DNA from: Pseudobacter ginsenosidimutans
GTDB taxonomy: Bacteria; Bacteroidota; Bacteroidia; Chitinophagales; Chitinophagaceae
Length of the DNA stretch: 64,000 nucleotides
Assembly (NCBI RefSeq): GCF_007970185.1
Contig: NZ_CP042431.1
Location: 4,526,001 to 4,590,000, forward strand
Direction of reading: 5' to 3'
Shown piece after piece: positions 1-9,056 of this stretch. Numbering within the stretch: position 1 is the first letter of the stretch; the number at the start of each line of letters is the position of its first letter. Below the pieces are notes generated by a model. The model was not told the DNA's origin and did no database searches. It worked only from the letters and a program-made list of their open reading frames with translations. The translations under genes and the position numbers were made by a program.

Positions 1-291
1 GAATTCGACAATCAAATTCAGCCGAGTTCCATCATCATCAGTTTAATGAACCCGCCATCCCTGCAACGTATTGCCAGCCTGGAAGGCGTAGTAAAAGTGG
101 AACAACTTGCTCCGCAGCGATTTCGACTGTTGTTCAACGATCCCACCCGTGTAATGGACGCAGTGGTAAGTCAGAGCAATACACAGGGCTGGCGGCTGAC
201 GGAGCTGCAAATGGAAAAGAACTCGCTTGAAAATATTTTTGCTTCCCTCTCAGGAAAGACTATTGAACAGGAAGGAGCAACAAATTCATAA
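1..291 (+). CDS. ABC transporter ATP-binding protein, C-terminal part (5' end outside window)
   Basis: The reading frame is open from base 1 and ends at TAA 289-291, giving 96 residues without a proper start, so this is the tail of a gene that begins upstream. It aligns well with the last ~95 residues of the complete ABC ATPase at 31549-32472: both share a pattern of hydrophobic strands, an RLLF/RLFF segment, then a WRL-x-E-(I/L)-x-(M/L)-E-K ending. The Walker motifs lie outside the window. It sits 18 bp upstream of a permease/GldG fusion, the same order as in the second copy, so it most likely powers that transporter. Identity rests on the paralogue and context; a domain cannot be proved from this fragment alone. 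Confidence 0.8.
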   Translation, partial: EFDNQIQPSSIIISLMNPPSLQRIASLEGVVKVEQLAPQRFRLLFNDPTRVMDAVVSQSNTQGWRLTELQMEKNSLENIFASLSGKTIEQEGATNS

Positions 292-309
292 TCCCCATAG
301 AAAAAGATC

Positions 310-2613
310 ATGAAAACAACATGCTATTTAGCCAGAACAGAGATACAGAAATTATTTTATTCACCAGTGCCCTGGTTGGTACTGGTTATCTATTGCTTCC
401 AGTCTTCACTCATTTTTACTGGTATATGGTCCCAGCTCCTCAAGAACCTTTCGCTTGGGTATGATACCAGCGCCATTACACTCAGGAATTTCTCGGATGA
501 AATGCGAGGCGGTGCTTTTCAGAAAATATCGAATTACCTCTATCTCTATATTCCGCTCATTACAATGGGGATCATGAGCCGTGATATCAGTTCTGGTTCC
601 ATCAAACAATTGTACTCTTCCCCCATAACCAACTGGCAGATCATCATGGGAAAATACCTGGCGCTGCTGGTATTCTGCCTGGCCATTACCGCAGTAACAG
701 GGATCTTTTGCCTGTATGCATTCTATAGTATCGAAAATGTGGAGGTGGGGCTGGTATTAACGGGATTGCTGGGCATGTTCCTGCTGATGTGTGCTTATTG
801 CGCAATCGGCTTGTTCATGTCTTCACTGACCTCATATTCAGTGGTGGCTGCCATGCTTACCCTGGGCATATTGTTCATACTGAACAATGTTGGCACTGTA
901 GGATTGGACTATGCCATTGTCAGGGATATCACTTATTGGTTATCGTTAGGAGCGAAATCAACCTATTTTATCTTTGGCCTGATCTCTTCGAAGAACCTGC
1001 TTTACTTTTTACTTGTTTCCGGCATGTTCCTCGGCTTCACTTATATCAAACTGAGTTCCGCCAGGCAGTCTGCCACAAAGATGGGTAACTTTTTGAAGTA
1101 CCTGGCCGTATTCCTGGGAGCCAGCCTTACAGGCGTTATTTCGTCCCTGCCATCCATGCAGTTCTATTTGGATACCACCAGGTCGAAGATCAATACCCTC
1201 AGTAAGGCAAGCCAGGAAGTGCTCTCGTCATTAGATGAACAGCTTACAGTGTATACCTATTCAAATATGCTCGATAAAGGGAGTAATGCACACCTTGCTT
1301 TACCCAAATACGTGAATTACGATTTCGACCGCTTCGCAAATTATGTACGGTTCAAACCCGATACCAAAATAGAATATGAATATTATTATCACAAGACAGA
1401 CAATGAGCACCTGGAAAAACAATATCCATTTCTGACAGATGAAGAAAGACTGGAGAAGCTGAAGGAGATCAATGACTGGAATTTCAAAATAATACCCTTT
1501 GCATCTCTTCAGCATAAGGCAGACCTGTCTTCTGAAAATTACCGATTTGTGCGTATGCTGGAAACCAGGTCAGGGAAACGCAGCTTTCTGAGAGTTTTCG
1601 ACGATAATTGGGTGCTGCCATTTGAATCTGAGATCACAGCCGCTATCAAAGGTTTGGTAACCACGCTGCCGACTATTGGCTTTGTTTCAGGACATGGAGA
1701 ACGCGACAGCAGGAATGAGTTCGACAGGGGTTACAACAGGATAGCAGAAGAGAAAGCTTTTCGTTATTCATTCATCAACCAGGGATTTTATTTTGCAGAT
1801 GTTTCACTGGGGAACGCTGTTCCCGACAGTATTTCGATTTTGATCATTGCCGAACCAAGGTCTCCCCTGAGCGATACCGATAGAAAGCACCTGGACGAAT
1901 ACATCGCACGTGGAGGCAATCTGCTGATTTGCGGCGAACCGGACCAGGTGGAATGGTTGAATCCCCTCACCGGTTCACTGGGTGTTGAATTTTTGAAAGG
2001 CACCCTGGTGAAGCCCGGTGATAAAAGTGATCCCACACTTTCTATTTTAAGACCCACAGCTGCATCGAAGCAATTTTCTTTTCATATGGAAGAAATGCTG
2101 AAGAGCAAGAACGATGTACTTGTTTTCCCCGCGGCCGGTGCACTGAAGGTATCGCGTGATCATGGCTTCAGTGTTATTCCTCTGGTTACATCCGACAGCA
2201 CCGAAGGTTGGCTTGAACTGCAGACCACCAACTTTGTAGATGATGCGCCTTCTTTCGATCCCGCCACTGAAATCAAACAGCCTTACGAAACTGTAGTGGC
2301 ATTATCGAGAAAAGTAAACAATAAAGAGCAAAGGATCATTATAGCCGGTGATGCCGACTGGATCAGCAATGGAGAGATACTGAAACAACGTCCGAAGATA
2401 AGGACAGCCAATTATTATCTCATCAAAGCAGTTTTTTACTGGCTAAGTGAGGGCAAAGCTCCGATCGATACAAGAAGAGCACCACCCACGGATAATTCGC
2501 TCACCATTACGAAAGCTGGCTGGGCCTGGCATAGCTTCCTGTTGAAATGGGTGCTGCCACTTGCTATCGTTGCATTTACCGCTGTTTTTCTGTTGAGAAG
2601 AAAACGTAAATAA
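310..2613 (+). CDS. ABC-2 permease fused to GldG-like domain (copy 1)
   Basis: 767 residues. About residues 1-260 form an ABC-2-type membrane domain with several hydrophobic spans. Residues ~280-730 are an extracytoplasmic GldG-like domain (ABC-type uncharacterised transport family) with the characteristic SGHGERD motif near residue 465, and a last membrane span (~740-762) ends in RRKRK. In gliding Bacteroidota GldF (permease) and GldG are separate proteins that work with the ATPase GldA; here they are joined. The partner ATPase is the partial gene just upstream. Its paralogue at 32482-34827 has the same architecture. The substrate is unknown. Because gliding genes proper are not nearby, a dedicated exporter or envelope function is as likely as motility. 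Confidence 0.85.
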   Translation: MKTTCYLARTEIQKLFYSPVPWLVLVIYCFQSSLIFTGIWSQLLKNLSLGYDTSAITLRNFSDEMRGGAFQKISNYLYLYIPLITMGIMSRDISSGSIKQLYSSPITNWQIIMGKYLALLVFCLAITAVTGIFCLYAFYSIENVEVGLVLTGLLGMFLLMCAYCAIGLFMSSLTSYSVVAAMLTLGILFILNNVGTVGLDYAIVRDITYWLSLGAKSTYFIFGLISSKNLLYFLLVSGMFLGFTYIKLSSARQSATKMGNFLKYLAVFLGASLTGVISSLPSMQFYLDTTRSKINTLSKASQEVLSSLDEQLTVYTYSNMLDKGSNAHLALPKYVNYDFDRFANYVRFKPDTKIEYEYYYHKTDNEHLEKQYPFLTDEERLEKLKEINDWNFKIIPFASLQHKADLSSENYRFVRMLETRSGKRSFLRVFDDNWVLPFESEITAAIKGLVTTLPTIGFVSGHGERDSRNEFDRGYNRIAEEKAFRYSFINQGFYFADVSLGNAVPDSISILIIAEPRSPLSDTDRKHLDEYIARGGNLLICGEPDQVEWLNPLTGSLGVEFLKGTLVKPGDKSDPTLSILRPTAASKQFSFHMEEMLKSKNDVLVFPAAGALKVSRDHGFSVIPLVTSDSTEGWLELQTTNFVDDAPSFDPATEIKQPYETVVALSRKVNNKEQRIIIAGDADWISNGEILKQRPKIRTANYYLIKAVFYWLSEGKAPIDTRRAPPTDNSLTITKAGWAWHSFLLKWVLPLAIVAFTAVFLLRRKRK

Positions 2614-2633
2614 GATCATAAAAAAATGTAATA

Positions 2634-3956
2634 ATGAAACTTTTCAAATACCAACAAAATACTTGGCTGGTGGCCTTTGCATTGATCGGCCTGGTAGTTT
2701 CCTGCAGTGATGCTGGCACGGGTTCAACCTCTTACGGGAATATTTCCATCGCCGATCTTCCGGTGAAAGAAGAAGAGCAGGAATACCTCGCAACATCACA
2801 GGTGCATTTCATAGCAAATCCCGACTGGCAAAAAGTGATAGCGCTGGCAAAAAAGGAAAAGAAAAGCATTTACCTGTTTGGATACAGCAAGGGCTGCCCG
2901 GGTTGTGAGATGATGAAAAAAAGGGTTTTCATTTCAAAAGACGTAGCTGATCTGATCCATGCGAACTATATTCCGGTGATTGCCGATCTCAGTTCCACAT
3001 CACCAGTGAAGAATGACTGGGAAAAAAAGGTGGATGAATTCAAACAGCAGCTCCGGATCAATTCCTTTCCAATCAATATTATATTTGATCCGGAAGGCAG
3101 GCCCCTTACGCGTTTTGGAGGTGTGGGATCGGATCCTGCAAAAATGATCGGGGCAATTCAATCGTCAAAAGAAGAGAAGAACCAGTATTATGTACAACTC
3201 AGCCGGTTCAATGCCGATAGCGCCAGCGAATTGTCAGCACGAAAAATGATCATGTTCTCCAGGTCCGTATTTGATGGTGATGTGACGGACTCCCTGCTTC
3301 GAATATATCTGCGCAATGAAAAAGATCTATTCACTGCCGAAAAAATACAATTTATAGGGGAGCTGCTGGGATCTCCACAGGACACTGCAGTGAAGGTTAT
3401 CCTGGACAATCGTGAAAAGATCAGGTCACTCGAAAATGGCTACAAAGCCATTCGAAGAGCCATGATCCTCCGGATCAGCTCCAGGTATTCCTTCATCTCC
3501 AATATGCAGGAAGATGAAATGAACGGAAAGAAACACCCCGATGAGTTCTATGCCAGGCAGATCAGGGAATATTTCCCCGATTATGCAGCATATGCAGGTG
3601 AGCTGGTGATGAATACCAGGATGCGGGCCATCTATAAAAGACAAAACTCCCCCATGTTTGAAGCATATAGTTTACAGTACCTGGATAAATATGGAAAGGA
3701 GATCGATTATGCTACCCTGTTACAGTGCGTGCAGGACCTGATAGATGTAGCAAAAAAAGAAGAAACGATGGCTGTACTGGATGGCTGGTGTGATTATTTG
3801 CTCAGGCATTACAGGAATGTGAATGTGATGGTGGCCAAGGCCTATGTGCTTTCAAAGATGGGTAAAACGGATCAGGCAAAATCCTTTCTGGCAAAGGAAA
3901 GAGCAGGTTTATCTGATCCGGGTCAAAGGGCATTTATCGATAGTTTAAAATTATGA
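2634..3956 (+). CDS. Thioredoxin-fold lipoprotein
   Basis: 440 residues. The N-terminus is a lipoprotein signal with lipobox LVVSC (Cys24 would be lipidated). A thioredoxin-like domain of the Thioredoxin_7/DsbD-gamma kind covers roughly residues 55-165 with the redox motif Cys88-Pro-Gly-Cys91. The remaining ~270 residues are helical and of unknown role. It lies 20 bp after the permease and 32 bp before the MutS-like pair, so it is probably co-transcribed. The second copy of this system has no gene at this position, so the redox lipoprotein is an optional part. Likely periplasm-facing; substrate unknown. Confidence 0.75.
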   Translation: MKLFKYQQNTWLVAFALIGLVVSCSDAGTGSTSYGNISIADLPVKEEEQEYLATSQVHFIANPDWQKVIALAKKEKKSIYLFGYSKGCPGCEMMKKRVFISKDVADLIHANYIPVIADLSSTSPVKNDWEKKVDEFKQQLRINSFPINIIFDPEGRPLTRFGGVGSDPAKMIGAIQSSKEEKNQYYVQLSRFNADSASELSARKMIMFSRSVFDGDVTDSLLRIYLRNEKDLFTAEKIQFIGELLGSPQDTAVKVILDNREKIRSLENGYKAIRRAMILRISSRYSFISNMQEDEMNGKKHPDEFYARQIREYFPDYAAYAGELVMNTRMRAIYKRQNSPMFEAYSLQYLDKYGKEIDYATLLQCVQDLIDVAKKEETMAVLDGWCDYLLRHYRNVNVMVAKAYVLSKMGKTDQAKSFLAKERAGLSDPGQRAFIDSLKL

Positions 3957-3988
3957 CCTGCTGAATGCAGTAGTAAAAGAATGCAATT

Positions 3989-5344
3989 ATGAATTTTATT
4001 ACCGATGAGCAAACCCTCAATGATCTGAAAATTTTTGCGAGGAGAGGTGAGGTATCAGTATATGCCTTGTTCAATCATACGCAAACGCCGGGCGGAGCCG
4101 CCATTCTTGAACAGCTGTTCCGTTATCCCTTGTCTGATATGAGTAAGATCGAACAACGGAGCAGAACCATTCAGTTTTTCGGCCAGTCAGGAATTCAGTT
4201 CCCATTCAGGGCAGAATGGTTCATATATGCAGAACAATACCTTGCCAATACGGATGAGCGTAGCAGAATGTCGGGAGAAAGCAGTGGCTTCCGGAGAACC
4301 GTTAATAAACTGATGGCCGGCGATACGGATTTCCAGGAATTGTCAAAAGGCATACATGCATTGACTGAACTGATGTATTGTGCAAAACAATTCATAACGG
4401 GAATCTGGGAACGAACTATCGATTCAGCATACCGGAAGGAACTGGAGTCCTTCCGGCAAATACTGGAAGAGGAAGACTGGCAGGAGGTTTGGGAAGAAGG
4501 TTCCCGTAAAAAGATCTCGTACGAGAAAATTGTTTCACTGGATAAACTTTTTCGTTTCAGGAAAAGAGACGACCTGAAAAAACTGCTTGGCTTCATTTAT
4601 CAGCTGGATGTATACCTGTCAGTTGCGGGAATAGCTGCTGAAATGCAAATGTGCTTCCCTGTTATCATTCCGGCTGATGAGAACAAACTCATGATGGAGG
4701 AGGTGAAGCATCCTCTTTTGACCGGCGCTACTGGTAACGATGTTCAGATCACTGCGAAGCAAAATGTGTTTTTTCTGACAGGCGCCAATATGGCTGGGAA
4801 ATCCACTTTCATGAAAACGATCGGCATTGCGATCTACCTGGCGCATATGGGATTTCCTGTACCGGCGAGAAATATGGAATTCTCCGTTCGTGATGGCTTG
4901 TTGACCACCATCAACCTGCCTGATAATTTAAGCATGGGGTACAGTCATTATTATGGAGAAGTGCTACGCCTGAAAAAAGTAGTGAATGAAATGAGCGGTT
5001 CTAAAAAAATGTTCATTGTTTTTGATGAACTGTTCCGGGGTACGAATGTGAAAGATGCTTACGAAGCCACTGTGGCCTTACTGGCCGCTTTTACCAAAAG
5101 GAAAGATTGCCTTTTTCTTATCTCCACCCATATTGTGGAAGCTGGCCATACATTACTTGAGAACAATGATGCCCTTCAATTTGGAAGGCTGCCTACAAAG
5201 ATGAATGGCCACCAACCTGTATATACTTACAGGCTGGAACCAGGAATAACTGAAGACAGGCATGGCATGCTGATCATCAACAATGAGGGGATCCTGGATA
5301 TTATCCGGGGGAAACAGCAAGAATCAATAAATAAGATGTCATGA
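3989..5344 (+). CDS. MutS-like ATPase, type A (copy 1)
   Basis: 451 residues, about half the length of MutS. The N-terminal ~240 residues are helical and resemble the core/lever region; the C-terminal part is the MutS ATPase domain with Walker A GANMAGKST (265-273), Walker B FIVFDELFRGT (342-352) and an ISTHIVEAG segment after it. There is no domain I, so the mismatch-sensing Phe-x-Glu of MutS is absent, and no Smr nuclease domain as in MutS2. It overlaps the next gene by 4 bp (ATGA), implying translational coupling with the type B protein. It differs from type B by FRGT (not FKGT) and HIVEA (not HIIEVGE). Function unknown; mismatch repair is unlikely. Confidence 0.82.
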   Translation: MNFITDEQTLNDLKIFARRGEVSVYALFNHTQTPGGAAILEQLFRYPLSDMSKIEQRSRTIQFFGQSGIQFPFRAEWFIYAEQYLANTDERSRMSGESSGFRRTVNKLMAGDTDFQELSKGIHALTELMYCAKQFITGIWERTIDSAYRKELESFRQILEEEDWQEVWEEGSRKKISYEKIVSLDKLFRFRKRDDLKKLLGFIYQLDVYLSVAGIAAEMQMCFPVIIPADENKLMMEEVKHPLLTGATGNDVQITAKQNVFFLTGANMAGKSTFMKTIGIAIYLAHMGFPVPARNMEFSVRDGLLTTINLPDNLSMGYSHYYGEVLRLKKVVNEMSGSKKMFIVFDELFRGTNVKDAYEATVALLAAFTKRKDCLFLISTHIVEAGHTLLENNDALQFGRLPTKMNGHQPVYTYRLEPGITEDRHGMLIINNEGILDIIRGKQQESINKMS

Positions 5345-6683
5345 GTTTTATTGCAGATCAACAAACATTGACCGACCTGAATCTTACCGGCCGATACAAT
5401 ACCCATTCCATTTATAACCTGTTCAACAAAACAGTAACAGAAGGTGGTGCATCCCTGCTGGATGAAATGTTCCAATATCCGCTTGTAAACGCTGATGAAA
5501 TTAATCAAAGAGGGCGAGTGATCAGGTTTTTCCAGGAAGAAGCCCGTTTTCCTTTGAGCAATAACCAGGTGAAAGCGCTGGAGGATTATTTAAGCACGAA
5601 AGGAGAGAAGCTGGCATTGAATTCATATATACATTCGGGCCGGAGCTGGTTATGGAGAACTCTGGGGATCGATGATACCTATGATAACCACAGGATGGTT
5701 TTGTTGTCCAGTATCGGGGCATTGAATAAACTTCGTGTTTACTTCAATAACCTGCTGGAAAAACCAACCGGCGAACTTTTTGATCAGCGTATTGGAGAGA
5801 TCTGCGCTGCTTTCAATGATCAGCGTCTGGGCTGGCTGAAGGAAGCGGGTGATATCCAAAATCATTCTGTACTCAAACTGGCCCGTTTTGATCACTGCCT
5901 TCGCCATACTTTTTATCAGCAAATGCAAAAATTGATGAAGCTGTTGTTCGAACTGGATGTATATATTGCTGTAGGAAAAGTGGCATCTGAACGGGGATTT
6001 CAATTTGCTACAGCGTTGCATGCGGACGATAATCTGCTCGTATTCGAAGATTTGAAACATCCTGCACTTGAAAACGGGAAAGGCAATGGCCTGGCATTGA
6101 ACAGCGATCGGAATGTTTTATTCCTTACAGGCGCTAATATGGCCGGCAAATCCACTTTTATGAAATCTGTAGCCATTGCCGTTTACCTGGCGCATATGGG
6201 TTTCCCCGTTGCAGCCCGGCAGATGCGCCTCTCTGTTCGGGATGGGATCTTTTCTTCCATCAATGTGCCCGACAACCTGGGCCAGGGCTACAGCCATTTC
6301 TATGCAGAAGTGTTAAGAGTGAAACAGGTAGCCCTTGAGGTGAGGGCCGGCAAAAAACTGTTGGTGATCTTTGATGAACTGTTCAAAGGCACCAACGTGA
6401 AAGATGCTTTCGATGCAACTTTTTCTGTAACGGAGGCCTTTTCTGAACGGCGTGAATGTTTGTTCGTGATCTCAACGCATATCATAGAAGTGGGTGAAGT
6501 GCTGCAACGGCAATGTAACAACATCCTTTTTTCTTACCTGCCAACTGTGATGAAAGGTATGACGCCAACTTATACCTATAAACTGGAAGAAGGATCACTG
6601 CAGATCGTCACGGCATGATGATCCTGAAGAATGAAAGGATCATTGAATCGATAGAACAAGACCGGGAAATAAGTATAGCCTGA
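5341..6683 (+). CDS. MutS-like ATPase, type B (copy 1), frameshifted near the 3' end
   Basis: As read, the protein is 425 residues and stops at 6616-6618. It has a helical N-terminal half and a MutS ATPase domain: Walker A GANMAGKST (264-272), Walker B around 341-351 (IFDELFKGT), and STHIIEVGE. The last residues (SLQIVTA) do not match the paralogues, which continue with a GITEDR(H/Q)GML-type tail. That tail is present in another frame from base 6600 (ADRHGMMILKNERII...) to TGA 6681-6683. Adding one A at about 6593-6595 restores GIT-ADRHGMM. The gene is therefore either broken by a one-base deletion or carries a sequencing error. Start ATG 5341 overlaps the type A stop. Confidence 0.8.
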
Positions 6684-6823
6684 GTTACTACTGGTGATCG
6701 GAGATCGGTTATCAGTTCGGAAATTCCTTCGATTCTAAAATAGGGTAAACCGAATTTTTTAATGTGTAAATAATGGAATAACATTATTTTGTATAAGAAA
6801 AAATAGCCATTCTGTTCCCTCTG

Positions 6824-6860
6824 AAATGAAAGGTTCACAGCAATGTGGGCCTTTCATTTT
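6824..6860 (+). terminator. Stem-loop terminator after the MutS-like pair
   Basis: A 16-pair stem (6824-6839 with 6844-6859, two G-U pairs) is closed by a GCAA tetraloop of the GNRA type and ends in a T run at 6857-6860. It lies 141 bp past the restored stop of the type B gene and before the sigma factor gene. Confidence 0.6.
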
Positions 6861-6955
6861 ATGCAAAAGTGCACGTGTCCTTTTCATAGTTGCTACATTT
6901 GTCGTAATGATTTTATCTTGCTTTAAATTGTATTGGTGTCATTTAATACCAGGCT

Positions 6956-7552
6956 TTGAGTAATAATCCATACTACGATAAAGAACTTTTCAAAAGGATT
7001 GCTGAAGAAGATGCTTCTGCTTACCAGACTGTGTTTGAATTGTATTACGACAAGCTGCATTTCAATGCGCTAAAATTTCTTAAATCTGAATTTTGGGCTG
7101 AGGAAATAGTACAGGAAGTTTTCCTGGAATTATGGGATGACCGGAAAAAACTGGTGGAAATTGAGAGTCCCGCTGCATGGATGTACAGGATGGTGTCTAA
7201 CAAATGTTTCAACCTGCTCAGGCGGCAGGAGCGGGAAATGCGTATTCAATATTATATTCAACTTTCTAAGAAAACAGCGAATGACTGTCAGCAAAACGGT
7301 TATGATTTCAACCTGATAAGAAGGCTGGTGCTGGAAGCCATTTCCAAGCTCCCGGACCAACAACGCCGTATTTTTCTTCTAAGACAGGAGGATGGACTCA
7401 GCTATAAAGAAATTGCTCAACATCTAGGCATCAGTCCCAATACCGTTCATACCCATCTTGCCCGCTCCATTCAATCTGTGCGGAATTACCTGTTAGTACA
7501 CGGTAACTTCAACTTTTGGATCTTTTTCATAATTTTTTTCGAATGCTTGTAG
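6956..7552 (+). CDS. ECF (FecI-like) RNA polymerase sigma factor 1
   Basis: 198 residues. Region 2 is visible at ~25-90 (YDKLHFNALKFL, then EEIVQEVFLELW) and region 4 at ~130-185 (LPDQQRRIFLLRQEDGLSYK, GISPNTVHTHL). An in-frame stop lies just upstream (6944-6946) and the first usable codon is TTG 6956; no ATG exists before region 2, so a TTG start is chosen. A TACATTTG box (6893-6900) fits the Bacteroidota -7 element, but no good -33 element was found. It is followed by a FecR anti-sigma gene and SusC/SusD, the usual order for substrate-sensing TonB systems. The hydrophobic C-terminal tail is typical of such sigma factors in Bacteroidota. Confidence 0.88.
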   Translation: MSNNPYYDKELFKRIAEEDASAYQTVFELYYDKLHFNALKFLKSEFWAEEIVQEVFLELWDDRKKLVEIESPAAWMYRMVSNKCFNLLRRQEREMRIQYYIQLSKKTANDCQQNGYDFNLIRRLVLEAISKLPDQQRRIFLLRQEDGLSYKEIAQHLGISPNTVHTHLARSIQSVRNYLLVHGNFNFWIFFIIFFECL

Positions 7553-7588
7553 ACAATTTTAATTTCTCAATTGACTTTATTGGATAAT

Positions 7589-8869
7589 ATGGGACCACAA
7601 CAGGATCATATCTCAAACTTATTGCAACTGTACCTTACGGACCGTGCCAATCCCGGACAAGTGGAAGAGTTGTTTGCCCTGCTGAAAGCCTCATATGATG
7701 ATGCTGATTTTGATGATCAATTCCAAAAGGCAATGCAGGATTCAGGGCTTTCAGATTCTATTCCTGCCCGTGCTGAAAATAAGGCCGCTTCTTTTGAAAT
7801 GCTCCTGTCTGCAAGGGAGTCGTTAAGAAGTGCATGGGAAAAGAAAAGTACAGGAGCGGTTGTGACTACTTTGCCAACCGGTAAACTGCGTTTTTTACAC
7901 CGGATGAAGTGGGTTGCGATGATCATTGCGTTGATCGGTACCGGAACAATTGCCATTGTTTACTTTTCTGGAAGCGGCAAGAATGCAGCTTCGCATGAGC
8001 TTGCCCGACAGACAGCGCTGCCTGATGTACAGGCCCCTGAAAAGAGCCGGGCTTTTATTGTACTGGCTGATGGACAAACCATTTCACTTGATAGTCTTAA
8101 CCAGGGCCTGCTGGCCAATCAAGGTGCGGTAAAGCTAGTAAAGCTTGATAATGGGAAGATAGCCTACCAGAGTATATCAGCGGAAAGCATTCAAGAGGAT
8201 CAGCTCAATACCTTATCAAACCCCCGCGGAAGCAAAGTTGTTGAAGTGATACTGAACGATGGGTCCCATGTATGGCTCAATGCCGGTAGCTCTATTACTT
8301 ATCCGGTTGCCTTTACCGGAAAGCAACGTAAAGTAATTGTTACAGGGGAAGCTTATTTTGAAGTAGCACAGGATGCCACCAAACCTTTTTATGTAAGCAA
8401 AGGGGATTGGGAAGTAAAAGTGCTGGGCACAAATTTTAACATTGATGCTTATGACGATGACCTGAAAATAAAAGTGACCTTATTGAAAGGTTCAGTCAAA
8501 GTATCCAATTCTGTCCCGGAAGATGCATCCGGCAAACAATCTGGCATAGTGCTGAAACCCGGACAACAGGCAATTGCAGCAGAAAGGCAATTGGCCGTTA
8601 ACAATACAATCAATCTCGATGCAGTGATGGCCTGGAAGAATGGTTATTTCAATTTCAATCATGCAGACCTGCCGTCTGTTCTTCAACAGATCAGCCGGTG
8701 GTACGATGTAGAAATTGTTTATCAGGGACCGGTACCAACAATGAAATTTATCGGAGAAATTCAACGCGATTTCAATCTCTCAGAAGTGTTGGATGTTTTG
8801 ACCAGAACCGATGTGCATTTTAAGATCGAAGGGAAAAAACTGATTGTAACACAACAGGAAAATGAATAA
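7589..8869 (+). CDS. FecR-family anti-sigma factor 1
   Basis: 426 residues from ATG 7589 (a TTG 18 bp upstream is possible but less likely). A cytoplasmic N-terminal part is followed by one membrane span (~108-126), a periplasmic FecR domain (DGSHVWLNAGSSITYP; TGEAYFEVA) and a C-terminal DUF4974-type domain (HADLPSVLQQISRWYDVEIV). It should hold the upstream sigma factor inactive until the cognate SusC receptor signals substrate through its N-terminal STN domain. It lies 36 bp downstream of the sigma gene. Confidence 0.9.
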   Translation: MGPQQDHISNLLQLYLTDRANPGQVEELFALLKASYDDADFDDQFQKAMQDSGLSDSIPARAENKAASFEMLLSARESLRSAWEKKSTGAVVTTLPTGKLRFLHRMKWVAMIIALIGTGTIAIVYFSGSGKNAASHELARQTALPDVQAPEKSRAFIVLADGQTISLDSLNQGLLANQGAVKLVKLDNGKIAYQSISAESIQEDQLNTLSNPRGSKVVEVILNDGSHVWLNAGSSITYPVAFTGKQRKVIVTGEAYFEVAQDATKPFYVSKGDWEVKVLGTNFNIDAYDDDLKIKVTLLKGSVKVSNSVPEDASGKQSGIVLKPGQQAIAAERQLAVNNTINLDAVMAWKNGYFNFNHADLPSVLQQISRWYDVEIVYQGPVPTMKFIGEIQRDFNLSEVLDVLTRTDVHFKIEGKKLIVTQQENE

Positions 8870-8941
8870 ACCTTACCTGCCATAAACCTCTTTCTGTAAT
8901 ACCGGCCTTTATCCTGATTGTTTTTTATCCGGCAAGTTTTG

Positions 8942-9000
8942 ATGGCCCAAATAAAACCGGAAAGTGTTGGAATCACTTTCCGGCGAATGTTGGGCTCCAT
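8942..9000 (+). promoter_or_regulatory. Two-tier inverted repeat between fecR and susC
   Basis: An inner perfect 10-bp stem (8957-8966 with 8974-8983, 7-nt loop) is enclosed by an outer stem ATGG/GCCCAA (8942-8950) with TTGGGC/CCAT (8990-9000). No T run follows, so a simple terminator is unlikely. It could be an RNA processing or attenuation site that sets SusC expression apart from sigma/FecR. Confidence 0.35.
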
Positions 9001-9056
9001 AAATAAAAATAGTCCTGGCAGACTGCTTTATTTCTTCACCCAATCAACACGAAAGT

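Noticed and set aside
3989-6683. Mismatch repair genes mutS or mutS2
   Set aside because: Only the ATPase and part of the core are present. The mismatch-recognition and connector domains of MutS and the Smr domain of MutS2 are missing.
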